The notes under the pieces: model-generated | What the model was told of the DNA's origin: nothing | Seen by the model: the letters and a program-made list of their open reading frames with translations, nothing else | Database searches by the model: none | NCBI GenBank assembly: GCA_013076295.1 | Contig: RQOL01000660.1 | Span: 3,596,001-3,660,000, forward strand | DNA length: 64,000 nucleotides | Source: Sanderia malayensis | Taxonomy: Eukaryota > Cnidaria > Scyphozoa > Semaeostomeae > Pelagiidae | Reading direction: 5' to 3' | Program-made: the position numbers and the translations under genes | Shown: piece by piece, positions 1-10,990 of the stretch | How positions within the stretch are numbered: the stretch's first letter is position 1 | Layout: each line of letters starts with the position of its first letter

Positions 1-310
1 ATGTTCTTCTTTTAAGTGTGTCTACTTCCTTGCATGATCTTCTTTCAAGTGTGTCTACTTCCTTGCATGGTGTTCTTTTAAGTGTGTCTACTTCCTTGCA
101 TGATCTTCTTTCAAGTGTGTCTACTTCCTTGCATGATGTTCTTTCAAGTGTGTCTACTTCCTTGCATGTCTTCATGTTCTTCTTTTAAGTGTGTCTACTT
201 CCTTGCATGTTCTTCTTTTAAGTGTGTCTACTTCCTTGCATGATCTTCTTTCAAGTGTGTCTACTTCCTTGCATGGTGTTCTTTTAAGTGTGTCTACTTC
301 CTTTCATGAT
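1..310. repeat. 33-bp minisatellite
   Basis: About nine tandem copies of a 33-bp unit built around AAGTGTGTCTACTTCCTTGC, with two alternating variants (TGATCTTCTTTC... and TGTTCTTTTA...). The array starts at or before the left edge and decays after about position 310. It sits in the intron upstream of the first visible MCTP exon. No reading frame of interest runs through it. Confidence 0.93.
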
Positions 311-473
311 CTTCCATCACCCTTCTTATTTTTCTTCTAAGTGTTCTACTATATCTCTGATAGTTTTCCACTTTTCTCATACTCCCTCATCCTATGAACT
401 ACTGCCCAGAAGGGCAAGCTTATTTTTCCTTGTTACAAGAGCTGTCATTCATAGTCATCAACCTATTTCACAG

Positions 474-1846
474 ACTAAAGGAAAAAGTATACGAGAGAAA
501 CTTGAAGCAGTGACGAATATTTGTACAACTGTTCAAAACCAATTGGATTGGATAGCATCTTTTGGAGAGAGATTAAAAAAGTGAGTTTTTCTTTTCAAGG
601 TTTATATCCGACACATTTCATAGAATGGTCTCGTCTTTGCATACAGCAGACGTGAACTGTGCATTAGACATATGCTCAACAGCATTAATATAATGTCATT
701 TTACAGTTGTGAAATAATATAACAACATTTATTAAAGTTTACTTTTACATTTCTATACCATTAACCCATTATGAGCAAATTTCAACCTGACTAATATTCT
801 TCGTTTATCTTGTAGCACTTTCAATTGGAGCGTGCCCTTTCTGTCATACTTGCTAATGGCAATTCTACTGATAGGCACTATTCTTCTCTACTTGATACCG
901 TTGCGATACATATTACTAGCTTGGGGTAAGTCTTCAATACTGGCTGGCCTAAAATATACATCCCAACTGAATTTTGATATGAGGATACAATGTTTCTTGC
1001 ATTCCTCCATATTTCAAACATCTCCCCAACTGATTTTGACTTTCGTGTATATACTTTATAATAGAACAATTCTTCCAATATCTCGAATGCTTCTCAACTT
1101 AATTACCTGACATTTAATTTTAATTCTATCGTATTTTATGGTTACATCACATGCATGACGCTGGAAGAATTTCTTATTTGTATCGTTGATATCCTCTTTT
1201 AGGTGTTAATAAGTTTACCAAAAAACTGAGAAAGCCAAATGCAATTGGTAACAATGAATTTTTAGACTTCTTGTCAAGAATTCCATCTGATCCCGAATTG
1301 GTAAGCCTGCTGCATGTTCTTTTTTATCAGCGGGGAGGGGGGCTCTTCTTGTCCGAAATAGGAATGTTCGTGAAATTAAACAAAGAAAAGATTTTCGATA
1401 TAGCTAACAAACCGTGAATGGAATCAATTCATATTTTTTGTTTTATCAGTGATTTCGTTTAATCTTAACTATATCCCAGGAGTATTTATATGATGCTTAG
1501 TTCATATGATAGAGGCAGGAATTTCTACTGCATCTGTATAGATGTGCCCATTCTGAGACTGTTTGAGGTTTATCCACCCACTCGTGTACTTTCAAGTTCA
1601 TCAGCAAATATTTTTCATAACTATTTTGGTTATGTAACTGTGATTATGTAAATGACAGTGCAAATGCAAGCGAAAAATGCTCTGTCACTGTCACTCTTTC
1701 CTCCAATTTGTCGTTATTTGTCCCTGTCCATGAATAGCTACTTCATTAATTTTTCAAGGCTTCCTCTATGCCCTTGCTAATTTTGTGCACATTTTCTCGT
1801 TTAGAAACAGCGAAGAAAGTTAAAGACGGATGCTGTTGTACGATAA
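474..1846 (+). CDS. MCTP: MCTP-like protein, C-terminal exons (partial gene)
   Basis: This is the C-terminal end of a multiple C2 and transmembrane domain protein, an ER/synaptic Ca2+-sensor family. Four exons join in phase: 474-580, 816-925, 1203-1300 and 1805-1846 (TAA at 1844-1846), with donors GTGAG, GTAAG and GTAAG and matching AG acceptors. Exon 474-580 encodes the region ending FGERLK. Exon 816-925 encodes [15 protein letters not shown] and a hydrophobic hairpin ending [11 protein letters not shown]. Exon 1203-1300 encodes [14 protein letters not shown] and [17 protein letters not shown]. These match the order and spacing of the phosphoribosyltransferase C-terminal (PRT_C) region known from MCTP1/2. 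The last exon is short and basic and ends in VVR. The C2 domains lie outside the window. Recognition is by family memory. The short last exon is the least certain part. Confidence 0.85.
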
Positions 1847-4387
1847 TGAGTGCATTTCGGGTGAGTCTTATCTATTTAACTATTCATCTTGGCAAAGAGC
1901 AATGCTTTCCATCAATCCCTACTGTGCAAGTTACACATGTAATGAAGAGACTATTCCTGTCTCTGCAGACAAGCTTGCCCCTGCTACCAGGTCATCTTCA
2001 ACCTCGTACGGGTGTCTTAATTCCATGTGCAAAAAAATCGAGCCTCGATTTCGTGTATGCAACTGCAACAACGCATGGAATTATCTTTTATAATCGCGCA
2101 AGCTTCGGGTGGCCAAACTCAATATTGCAGTGATTTCAAATATAGTGTGTTATACGCATGATTTTGCATCAACAGGCCTTTTACTATTATGGTGAGACTG
2201 AGAAGTGAATTTCAACTCGCCAATACCAGCCCATTCAATCCCTGTTTGCTGCTCAGGGCAAACTACGAATTTTAACCGCACGTTTTTACTTAATTTATCA
2301 CACTTTCATTCTATTTAATTCTGCAGTTATCGCTTGTTAGCACACTTAAAATTATCGACTACCTTATCGGCCCTTTTTACCCCGCCCCTAAATGGCGTTA
2401 ATTCTTGCTACGCGGCGTTATAAGGGCCTGCGTAAAACACTTGGAAATTTTCTCAAAAAGCGGCTTTAATTTTCTGCCATTTATTTTCGCTAGCGCACAT
2501 ATTATTTCGTAACAAAAGTCAATCTCCTCTTTGGTTTTCTTTCCATGTTTTCGATACACTTTGCTGAAAATCAACAAAACAGAATTTTAAGCCAGTAGCA
2601 ACATGAAAGTTTTTGAAGGCCTATCAACCACTTTAAAGTCCTTGTGGCGTTAGGGCAACGTTTGGGCCTGGCGTAAAAAGTGTCGTTAAGGTATTTGTAT
2701 TGGTTATTCACATAGAGCATCCTGTGTGCTTGCTGACTGGCAGTTGAAGCAATACCACTCTGCTGTCGTAGTGCTGATTGGCTAATTCCAACAGTCACAG
2801 TTCTATTTATGTTTTATTTTGCTGAAATTTTCACTTCGTGATTTAATTTATTCAGAATGTAACATTGTGTGTTCTGCGAAGCATACCAAAACGTTAATTA
2901 TCTCTATTTACATTATTTCATCCATACATGGGTTTTGGCCACTAATAGTCACAATATGAACCTTCCCTGCGTAATACCTTTAATACAAGAGTGCTTCGTC
3001 GATGTCATAATTTGATGCCATAAAATATTGAATGATGTTAAAAGTTCAATGACAGTATAACGCACCCTTGATTATTTAATAAGAAATATCGATTTTCTCA
3101 AGCATTAACTCCCGAACGTGGAGAAACAAGGTACCAAATGTCCGGCAACTTCCACAAACCTATCAATCGAATCATCTTATGTAACATGCATCGGAATAGT
3201 TCATTAAAATTGAATACTTCTACAATTAGAATGAATAAATGATGATGTTCATTGGGAGGAGATGAATTTTCATCACATCTGCCTCTTTGTGTTTTAACGC
3301 ATGCGTAATAGGTTCATTCCGTGCCTATGGCTGGTACATGGTCTCGATTTCATGAAACTATAATTTCAAACCTCGATTTCGTGAAACTATTCAGCATGTA
3401 AGCATAAGAGTGTTCTTTTAAATTGTTACATAATTAAATATTACTTATCTTTCTTTTATTTTCGTGTGATTATTTATATGAAAGTATGGATAAAATTATC
3501 AAATGTTTATCTTCAAGTTTTAGCTTCGTATAGTTGCGTTTTGTTGGATATTTTATTGTTGGATATATTTCCCTTTATACAACTTTAAATTTGTTCCTTT
3601 TCTGATTACTTTGCCATCGAGTAATTCAATTGGGCTCAGAAGTTACTGAAATACTTCGAAAGGGCGCTTATTAATTTGTTATTTATAAGGGGGCGGCTGC
3701 TCGAGCGGGCGCTTGACAGAATTGGCGGCCATTTTCAAGCATTTTACTCACGCGAATGAACTTGTTTGACCCGTGCTAAAAATTGAACGCCATTCAACTA
3801 ATCGTGCATTTGATAATAGGCGAACTTTGATCACATGCAGCAGGTTACTTACTTATAGGGCTTGTGCAGCGAAAACTGACACTGTGAGCTTTGAGTGTTG
3901 CTCTTTGAGTAGAGAGATAACGTAAATTTTGAGTGTCTCTGACAAGTACAAGTATATTTATTTCAAGTTCAAACCCACCCATGTTTGTAGAAACTGATGA
4001 CATCACCAGGAGAATTAATTTCTTAATTTTTAGTCATCATAGTTATAGTTTCTAATAAACCTGGTACTTATTTCATCCCGCTATAATTTTTTCTAATGTT
4101 AGCCCCCGAAACTTTGTTATCTTTGCCCCCAAAAGAGAGCTCTATCGGCGCCAACATGCTCTGAATCAAGTTCTCATTGTGGGTATGAAGATTTGTCTGA
4201 AGATAACCCCAGATGAAGAAAGATTGTCTTTCATAACAACAATAAAAGAAAGGCCTATTGTTCTGCAATAACAACGACTGCCTTTTCACTGGAAAAAGAG
4301 AAGCAACATTTTTATGAAGACAAGTGAAGCGATTCAAGTCGACTCTCGTGACTAAAGATTCTCTGTCAAGATTTTTCATTTTTGACA
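1847..4387. other. Intergenic, no supported gene
   Basis: AT-rich sequence. Open frames near 1768-2133 and 2571-2798 lack splice context and domain features, and I read them as chance. Short diverged direct repeats around CCTCGATTTCGTG occur near 2043, 3345 and 3371. Nothing else is supported. Confidence 0.6.
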
Positions 4388-4400
4388 AAAGATGGCGGCG
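4388..4400 (+). promoter_or_regulatory. YY1-like initiator/start motif
   Basis: The sequence AAAAGATGGCGGCGG contains the AAGATGGCGGC motif that in animals often marks the start region of housekeeping genes and overlaps the first ATG. An in-frame ATG at 4392 is followed by a GTAAGC donor at 4434, which makes this a plausible gene 5' end. Confidence 0.35.
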
Positions 4401-5331
4401 GTTATGATAAAGCAATATGCATCAGTAGAAATGGTAAGCTTCGACATTTTCTTGCTTATTTTCTCTTTTTTTTGCTCGTTTTTAAATCCTGAAATTCAGC
4501 GTTGCATGTTGAATTTATCAACGTTTTGTGCATAATTGTATTGGTATTAGCCACTGCTCTCCGCTATCCCAAATTCGAATCTCACGTCGGGGGTTTAATT
4601 TATCATCTATCGTTGCTCAACTCATTCTGTTTGGTTTGTTGGTGATATTTTTGGAAAAATTTCTGGTGGGAAAATGTGACTTCAAATGGCCAAAGAACGT
4701 TTTTCTATTTTTAATGTAGTTTTTTTACGTGAATTTATGTTGGAATAAATAATTCAGGAGGCTTTTGCGACCTTGAAATCCCAGGAGATGAAAAAGTCGA
4801 GTTGTTTTATTGGACTCTAAATAATTTGTTGATTGATTTTTTTTTAGAATCTATTCCAATTCTTATGATTCTCTTTCGACCAAAAATAACATGAATCCGC
4901 TTGTCCGCTTAAATCCGCTAATGTGTTCTTATCTATTTAATTTTGCCCGACGCCAAGTCACAAATTTCATTTTCACTAAAGGCCAACGGTTTTTTAATAT
5001 ACGCCCAGGGCGCTTCATCGCTTGTTTACGGCCTGGAAATGGTTTGTCTTGAGAATTTTGCAAGCGTGCTGGCCTGCAGAAACGGATTTGGTTGGAAGCT
5101 TTCTGATTGATAGAACCGAATCCGCTCTTACGTTGTGCGTGGAACGTATCAACCAATAAGCGCAACGCATTAATTTAACGGATGGCCAATCAGAATGTCG
5201 CGCACGGGTTAATAAGAATACAGCATTTATCTCTGGAAATTACCCATTCAACAGCTGACAAAATGTGATCTAGCAGCTGGATTTTGCAGTTGCAGTCATT
5301 TGTACAATTGATCATTGCAACATACACGCTG
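4392..5331 (+). CDS. Possible first two exons of an unidentified gene
   Basis: Two 42-nt segments have good splice context and agree in phase: 4392-4433 (starts MAAVMIKQYASVEM, then GTAAGC) and 5290-5331 (after TTTTGCAG, encodes LQSFVQLIIATYTL, then GTGAGT). Together they give a 28-residue open frame with a hydrophobic tail. I could not find a convincing third exon before the GPCR at 8186, and I do not recognise the peptide. It may be a small membrane protein, or chance splice-like sequence. Confidence 0.25.
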
Positions 5332-8185
5332 GTGAGTGATGTTAAGATACTTTGAAATAATTTTGAAGTAATATTTAGCTTTATATAAAATTCTTTTTAT
5401 GCAAACAATTTCATTGTGGTATTGTCATTATTTTTATCTTTGATAATCTGAGTTTAAGTTTTTCAAGCAACTTAAATTCAGTTTTTCAAAGTTGTTGCTT
5501 TTATAAAACGAGTTTCAAGTAGATTTTGCTATTTTACAGCTGCCTTTGATTCCCTTTAATTACTGTTTATCTCAAGCAAAATATTTTTTCCATCAATAAA
5601 TACCATGCTGTTCATTTTGCTGTTCAGTTTCGATGCGTCGGTCAAATCTCCTTTTTCTTTGAGAGCTTCTGAAAACGATGAAAAGAGTGATGTTTTTGTT
5701 TTGAAATCTTTGTTTCTTACTAGACTTATTCAAAATTGTTCATTTAGAAGATCTATTCTTTGTTGCCTGTTTGAAATAAAAGGCTGCCCCAATTGTTGGT
5801 TGCTTAAAAAGTTTTCCTCGGTGGGTCGGCCCCGTTATCAATTACGATGGCAACGCTTAAATAAAGAGATATATTAGTATCTCAATAGAATGACATTGCA
5901 TGTATTTCTTGAAGTCTGCACCACACACTTTTAGCTATTCCAACATAGAAATCAGACGATGATGTAATGTTTCGGGAATTATTTCAGAAGAATCATTGTA
6001 CAACGCCCCTTATATATCGATTATAAATAGCAATGCCATAGTAATTTGACGATTGGCGAACAATGGAGTCTATTGTGCCAACTTAGCCGGTCTTTGAAAT
6101 GGATGATATTGATTTGGGTTTATATTAACTCGGCAATACCTCACAACCAACGGTATCAAACATAGAATTCTATAAGACACAAGAAGCATTTGAAAACTGT
6201 CTACCCGGGACTTATCTGATTAGATCAAGTTGCCTAAAGAAATTTTCTATACTTCTTTGTTGCCCTTTTTGGCTTTGACAAGGTCATATAATGCTAATTA
6301 ACTGCCCAACACGAAGTGCAATTTTGCTTTATTTTATTTCGACTTGGTTATCCAGTGTTAGATTGCTTTTTTTGTTTCCATGCGAAACAAAAGAGCGAGC
6401 AATTAATTCAATCTTTTGTTTATTATAGTAACCGTAATTTGCCAATTAGAACTCATTATTCATCACAGACATAAATTGTTCTCTTATTGTGCTCTCTAAA
6501 AATTGCCCCTTAAAGTTTGTCGCCAGTGCACGTTTGCCAGAATATATTGGATTCAACCATCACTGCACTGCTATGATGCGTTGGCGGACTGCAGAATTGT
6601 CTGTTTATTCCTATTGAAAATGCTTATAAACCCAGTTGGGGTATTTTTAGATCGCCAATTTTGAGAATCTGACTTTTGTTGTCGTTGCATCGCAACGCAT
6701 CAGAGCATCGCAATGCATTGTTGTCGTTTACTCTCCACAATGCATTGCGATGCTCTGATGTTTCAAGCTGACAGTCGGTATAGCTTATTGACAAAGTTGA
6801 AGGAAATTTTAAATTTTCTACAAAATCAAACACGGGACCCCTCATTTTATCTCATGATATATTTCAGGTATGTTTGTCTGTCTAATTTTGTGCTTTCCTA
6901 TAATTAACCATGGACTCGTCATGCTTCAGTAATTATTTCAAAAGTGATGGAAACGGTTGCTTGCTTCATCCACAAATATTAGAATAATAAAGAAGGCTTA
7001 GACAGGTCTTCTTCTGGCAATTATAATGATACCTCTTCGCTCTCCCCGAACTCAAACTAACGAGTTTATATTTTGAATTTCGTCCACATACAATAACTTG
7101 CAAGAGTTCTAGAGTTACATTTAATTATAGAAAGTAGAGGTACTTAAATAAGGATGCTTCTAAAAAACCAACGATAAATAACAATTACATGAGGTGTGGA
7201 GTACAGAAGTAAATATATACAGAACTGATAGCTTATATAGTAAACATTGTTAAACGTAAAACCGAAGACATGAGTAATTAAATGTAAACCAAACAGAATG
7301 AACGCGAGAAAAGAGGTCAAAGACATGAGTAAGGGAAGGAAGACAAAATTTACCAGGGGCTTGGTAACTACTAATGTCAATCATTACGTAGGTTCTACTT
7401 GTCGTGAGGTTTTGTGCATGGAGGAAATTTCTCAAAGAGGAGCTCTCTCAAAACCTATCTATCGATGAGCCGGCAACCACATTTTCCAGCATGGCTTTAT
7501 TCCTTATTGAATTATTTATGCAATTTGTTTGCCCTTTAATCAATATTGATAGTTATTCATGAATATAAATGTTTTGGTGGGAACTGGATGCAAACAACGA
7601 TTTTTAATATGATTGTCCACGTCATGTATTGGGTTGGGAAGAAAACGACGTAATTTTGATTTGAATCATTTGAATGTACACATATAACATATCATGTTTT
7701 AAGTGTAAATTCAAATTTAAACGTGATGGATTTTTGTTTTTAGTTTTTTACGCATTATTCTCTACTCCAATGATTACTGAGAAGTTTCAATTATTTCGGA
7801 GTTCACTCTTAAAAATCACTTGAAATCTTTAGTTTAAGGAATATGACTGTTCTGTTGTAATACCCCAATTTAAAATGCAATGCATTAGATGATGAGAACA
7901 CACGTTCAGATGAACACTGATATTTAAATTTATCATGAGATTGAGAAAATTGAAGAGCTAGCTTTCAATTTGCGAAAAAAGTTTTCAACAAAGCATTTCC
8001 AGGATGTAAAACTGGGTAGGCCCACCTGTAATAATCTATCTATTCTCCGTTGTTTGCAATCGAGAAGACATTTACAAGAGAAATGTCGACTTCGTTGACA
8101 TTTCAGCTATTTATAACATGCAACCTTTTTCTTTCTTCGCACGGCATAGAGCACGAGTTGATGTCCAACCAAACCAACGATCAAA
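5332..8185. other. Intergenic, one perfect hairpin only
   Basis: AT-rich sequence without a supported coding region. Open frames at 5605-5877 and 7144-7435 are hydrophobic by composition and lack splice or start context. The only notable structure is the 24-bp perfect hairpin at 6698-6760. Confidence 0.6.
6698..6760. repeat. Perfect 24-bp hairpin
   Basis: Arm 6698-6721 (begins CATCAGAGCATCGCAATGC) is exactly the reverse complement of 6737-6760, with a 15-nt loop. A partial extra direct copy (GCATCGCAACGCATC) lies just left of it. This is either a young inverted duplication or a structured RNA candidate. Confidence 0.9.
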
Positions 8186-9412
8186 ATGGCACACAACATT
8201 TCGAATATCGGTCTGGCTGTAATGCTGCTGAATCAATCAGATGTTGTCAGCGTGGCCATGAAGAACACATCGCTGCATTCAGACAAGCATTGGCAACAAT
8301 ACAAAGATCTATACACCAAGGAAAACATGCTAACACCAATGCCTTTCACGAGTTTATACATTGCTTGGTTAGTTGTCGCTGGACTTCTGTTCATTCCTGG
8401 CATCTTGGCTAACGGTATGATCATTTTTGCCGTATTTAAATTCGATAAACTCAGAGTGCCGATGAATTATTTGATCAGCAGTTTGGCTGTGGCGGACCTG
8501 CTCATGATGGCAGCAATGGTGGCGATTGTATTCTGTGACGTTTATCAAGTTCCCCTACCAGCCCACATCAACGCCTTCCTTCTACCGTCGTTCGATATAC
8601 TGATAAGCTCAGCATCCATTCTCAATCTAGCCGCAGTGAGTTTTGAGCGCGCGTTGGCCGTTCAACGACCGCTTATCTACGAGAACAATTCGCATGCGCC
8701 GCAAACATTCCGCACGATCCGCTGCATATGGGCCTACTCTTTCTTGATGTTTACGTTGAGTCTATTGCGTTGCGAAATCGTTTCACCGCTCTATTTGAAA
8801 GGATTTATTTACACAGCTTACGTATGCAGCTTTTTTTTGCCGTGTCTTGTCATCCTGATTTCGTATGCGTTCATTCTTCTTTGTACGATCAACAACGTCA
8901 AAATGATGCGCTCGATTGAAAAAGCCGTCCACCACAGTGCTTTCCTCAATAGCAGCAGCGTCCTCAATAACAACAACGTTTCAAAGTTTAAACGCCAACA
9001 ACGCATGCGCTTGCAAGAATTCCGCATCGCTATGAACATCATGGTCATTTTGCTTCCTTTTGTGGTTGGATGGGGCTTCTATTTTGGCACACATGTTTAC
9101 GAGCTTATAAATGAAAAAAAGAGAAGCGATTTGTATGAATGGTTTCTTGCTGTTATTCCATGCTTCAACAGTAGCATTAACCCGTTGATATATATTTTCT
9201 TTTCTTCATCGCTTCGCAAATGCTGCAAGAAATTGCTTTGCAAGAATCGTTACCTGAAGCGCGCGAAAGAAACGGCCGCTACAACGCCTGTTTCCAAGCG
9301 TCTGCTGACGCCTGAACGACACGGTAGCCAAGTGTCTGAGTCAAGAAGCTTCATTGTCATGCGCGAGGTTGGATTTAATTATCAGCTGCGACCCGAAATC
9401 AAATCCGTTTGA
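8186..9412 (+). CDS. Rhodopsin-class (class A) orphan GPCR, intronless
   Basis: Encodes a 408-residue seven-helix receptor, probably at the plasma membrane, ligand unknown. The N-terminus is ~50 residues with N-glycosylation sites at N4, N16 and N27. Visible class A landmarks are the TM1 Asn in ILANGMIIF (N76), TM2 SSLAVADLLM (D104), the TM3/loop motif SFERALAVQRPL (E154-R155-A156, where family members usually have DRY/ERY), and TM7 SSINPLIYIFF (NPxxY, 332-336), followed by a Cys-rich helix 8. Oddities: no Cys is seen at the usual start of TM3 (the 3.25 disulfide Cys), and TM6 reads ILLPFVVGWGF instead of a CWxP motif. A single-exon structure is common for cnidarian amine-like and orphan GPCRs. 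The start ATG at 8186 precedes the glycosylated N-terminus; the Met at residue 25 would be an alternative. Confidence 0.9.
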   Translation: MAHNISNIGLAVMLLNQSDVVSVAMKNTSLHSDKHWQQYKDLYTKENMLTPMPFTSLYIAWLVVAGLLFIPGILANGMIIFAVFKFDKLRVPMNYLISSLAVADLLMMAAMVAIVFCDVYQVPLPAHINAFLLPSFDILISSASILNLAAVSFERALAVQRPLIYENNSHAPQTFRTIRCIWAYSFLMFTLSLLRCEIVSPLYLKGFIYTAYVCSFFLPCLVILISYAFILLCTINNVKMMRSIEKAVHHSAFLNSSSVLNNNNVSKFKRQQRMRLQEFRIAMNIMVILLPFVVGWGFYFGTHVYELINEKKRSDLYEWFLAVIPCFNSSINPLIYIFFSSSLRKCCKKLLCKNRYLKRAKETAATTPVSKRLLTPERHGSQVSESRSFIVMREVGFNYQLRPEIKSV

Positions 9413-10990
9413 GTTTTAACTTTCGGAGAAGGAATCTAAAGAGTTGACGTAAAGTTGCGTGGGTGATGTGAACAGTGGCAGGAACAGTGTTGCGTCCGCT
9501 TCTTGGGATCTGGGTTCTAGTTTTTCTTAAGTTCTCATTACAATTCAGTTCGTTGGTGGTTGAAATTAAATATGAAGGTCATATATCATTAATTATCGTG
9601 GCTCACTCGCAACTGTAGGCACGCTTGAAGAAAGGTTTACGCGATTAAGATGAATTTTTCTTCATAGCTTGGTTTTTTTGTCATGCTGTGAGGTTTTTTG
9701 TCGGCTACCGCAATTAACAGAAAGGAGCTACAGTTCAAGATTAAATTCATTAAAATTTATGCGAACAAGATATTAGAAATTCCCTTGAGCTACAATTAAG
9801 GTCAAATTTGAAGTAGCTATATGAACAGAAAGAAAAGATATTCGATGGAAATATTGAAGTTTTCTGGGTCGAATTAATATTGTATATATAATTGAAGGAC
9901 AGAGGTTCACAAGTGAATTATTATTCATTACTTACAATTTTTGAGCTCAACTTATTTGAATTTGAAATTGAAATAACAATAACCTGCCTTCTACGGTTAG
10001 TTTCAACATAGGAGATACTTATCAAAGTTGAACAATTTTATTACCCACAATGCAAACCTGCCTCGCTTGCAAGCTTATATAATACATGCATAAACATGCT
10101 ACTTATTCTAAATATTACTGAAGATAATGCGGGGTTGGAATAGATTAAATCAAACATTCAAAATTATCAATGATCAAACATAATAATACCGCGATTACAT
10201 CTTCTTTGTTTATTCTAATTTGAGCATTAAATTCAATTTTAAATCATTTTATGTATATAGTATAGGTATGGATTGGTATTGTAAGAAAAAACCCTGTAAA
10301 AATATGTTGTTAATGTGTCCAACACAAAGGAAATACACGTTTTTATAAAAAAAAGACTTTTTCAAAGCAGTACTTGAACCAATTTTAGCACTAAAACCTT
10401 CTCAGGGCTATCTTAGCAAGAATTAAGACACTTCAAGTTACATAATGAATAACGTTTCCTTGAAATTTTGAGTGTTTGAATCTTCAACTTTCCTGGAACT
10501 TTCTTATAAAGAACTTTCTTATAAAAATAAAAAACGTGTATTCTCACGTGTGTAATTTTCGTGGGTTTTAAGGGACTTAAGGGTTTTAAGAGCAATTTTA
10601 TATAATACTATTTACAATGTATCATATAGGTGGAAATCTAAAAAAATGAAAAGTGGAAATTACATCAAATGTGTTTCTTGAAAAATCCTGTCAGGAACAC
10701 AACTTTTTGCAAGAGCACCTTTCTACAAAGGATTGGTTATGTGTGGACATCCTATCCACGGAAAAGCCGCAATACTTTTTACAAAATACAACTGGACTAC
10801 TTCACAAAACATGGCTGACAACAACAAGGAGACAAATATTAAACATAGTCTGAATGTTACATCTTTCAACTACAAGCTTAAATCAAAGTAAGTTGAGCTT
10901 TAGCTATTCTTGGTTCTTTTTCCATTTGTAGCACTTTCAGTCCTTGATATTATAATGCATTGCTCTTCTTTTTCTCAATTTTCACTGTAA
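9413..10990. other. Intergenic between GPCR and LRR gene
   Basis: AT-rich 3' flanks of two convergent genes. Short direct repeats of TTCTTATAAA occur near 10502-10525. Open frames at 10413-10595 and 10653-10853 have no coding support. I see no RNA gene. Confidence 0.6.

Noticed and set aside
1768..2133. 121-codon plus-strand frame after the MCTP exons
   Set aside because: It overlaps the last MCTP exon in another frame, has no domain, and its composition is like the surrounding non-coding DNA.
7144..7435. Hydrophobic minus-strand frames resembling membrane peptides
   Set aside because: AT-rich DNA gives Phe/Leu/Ile-rich translations; no splice sites or start context.
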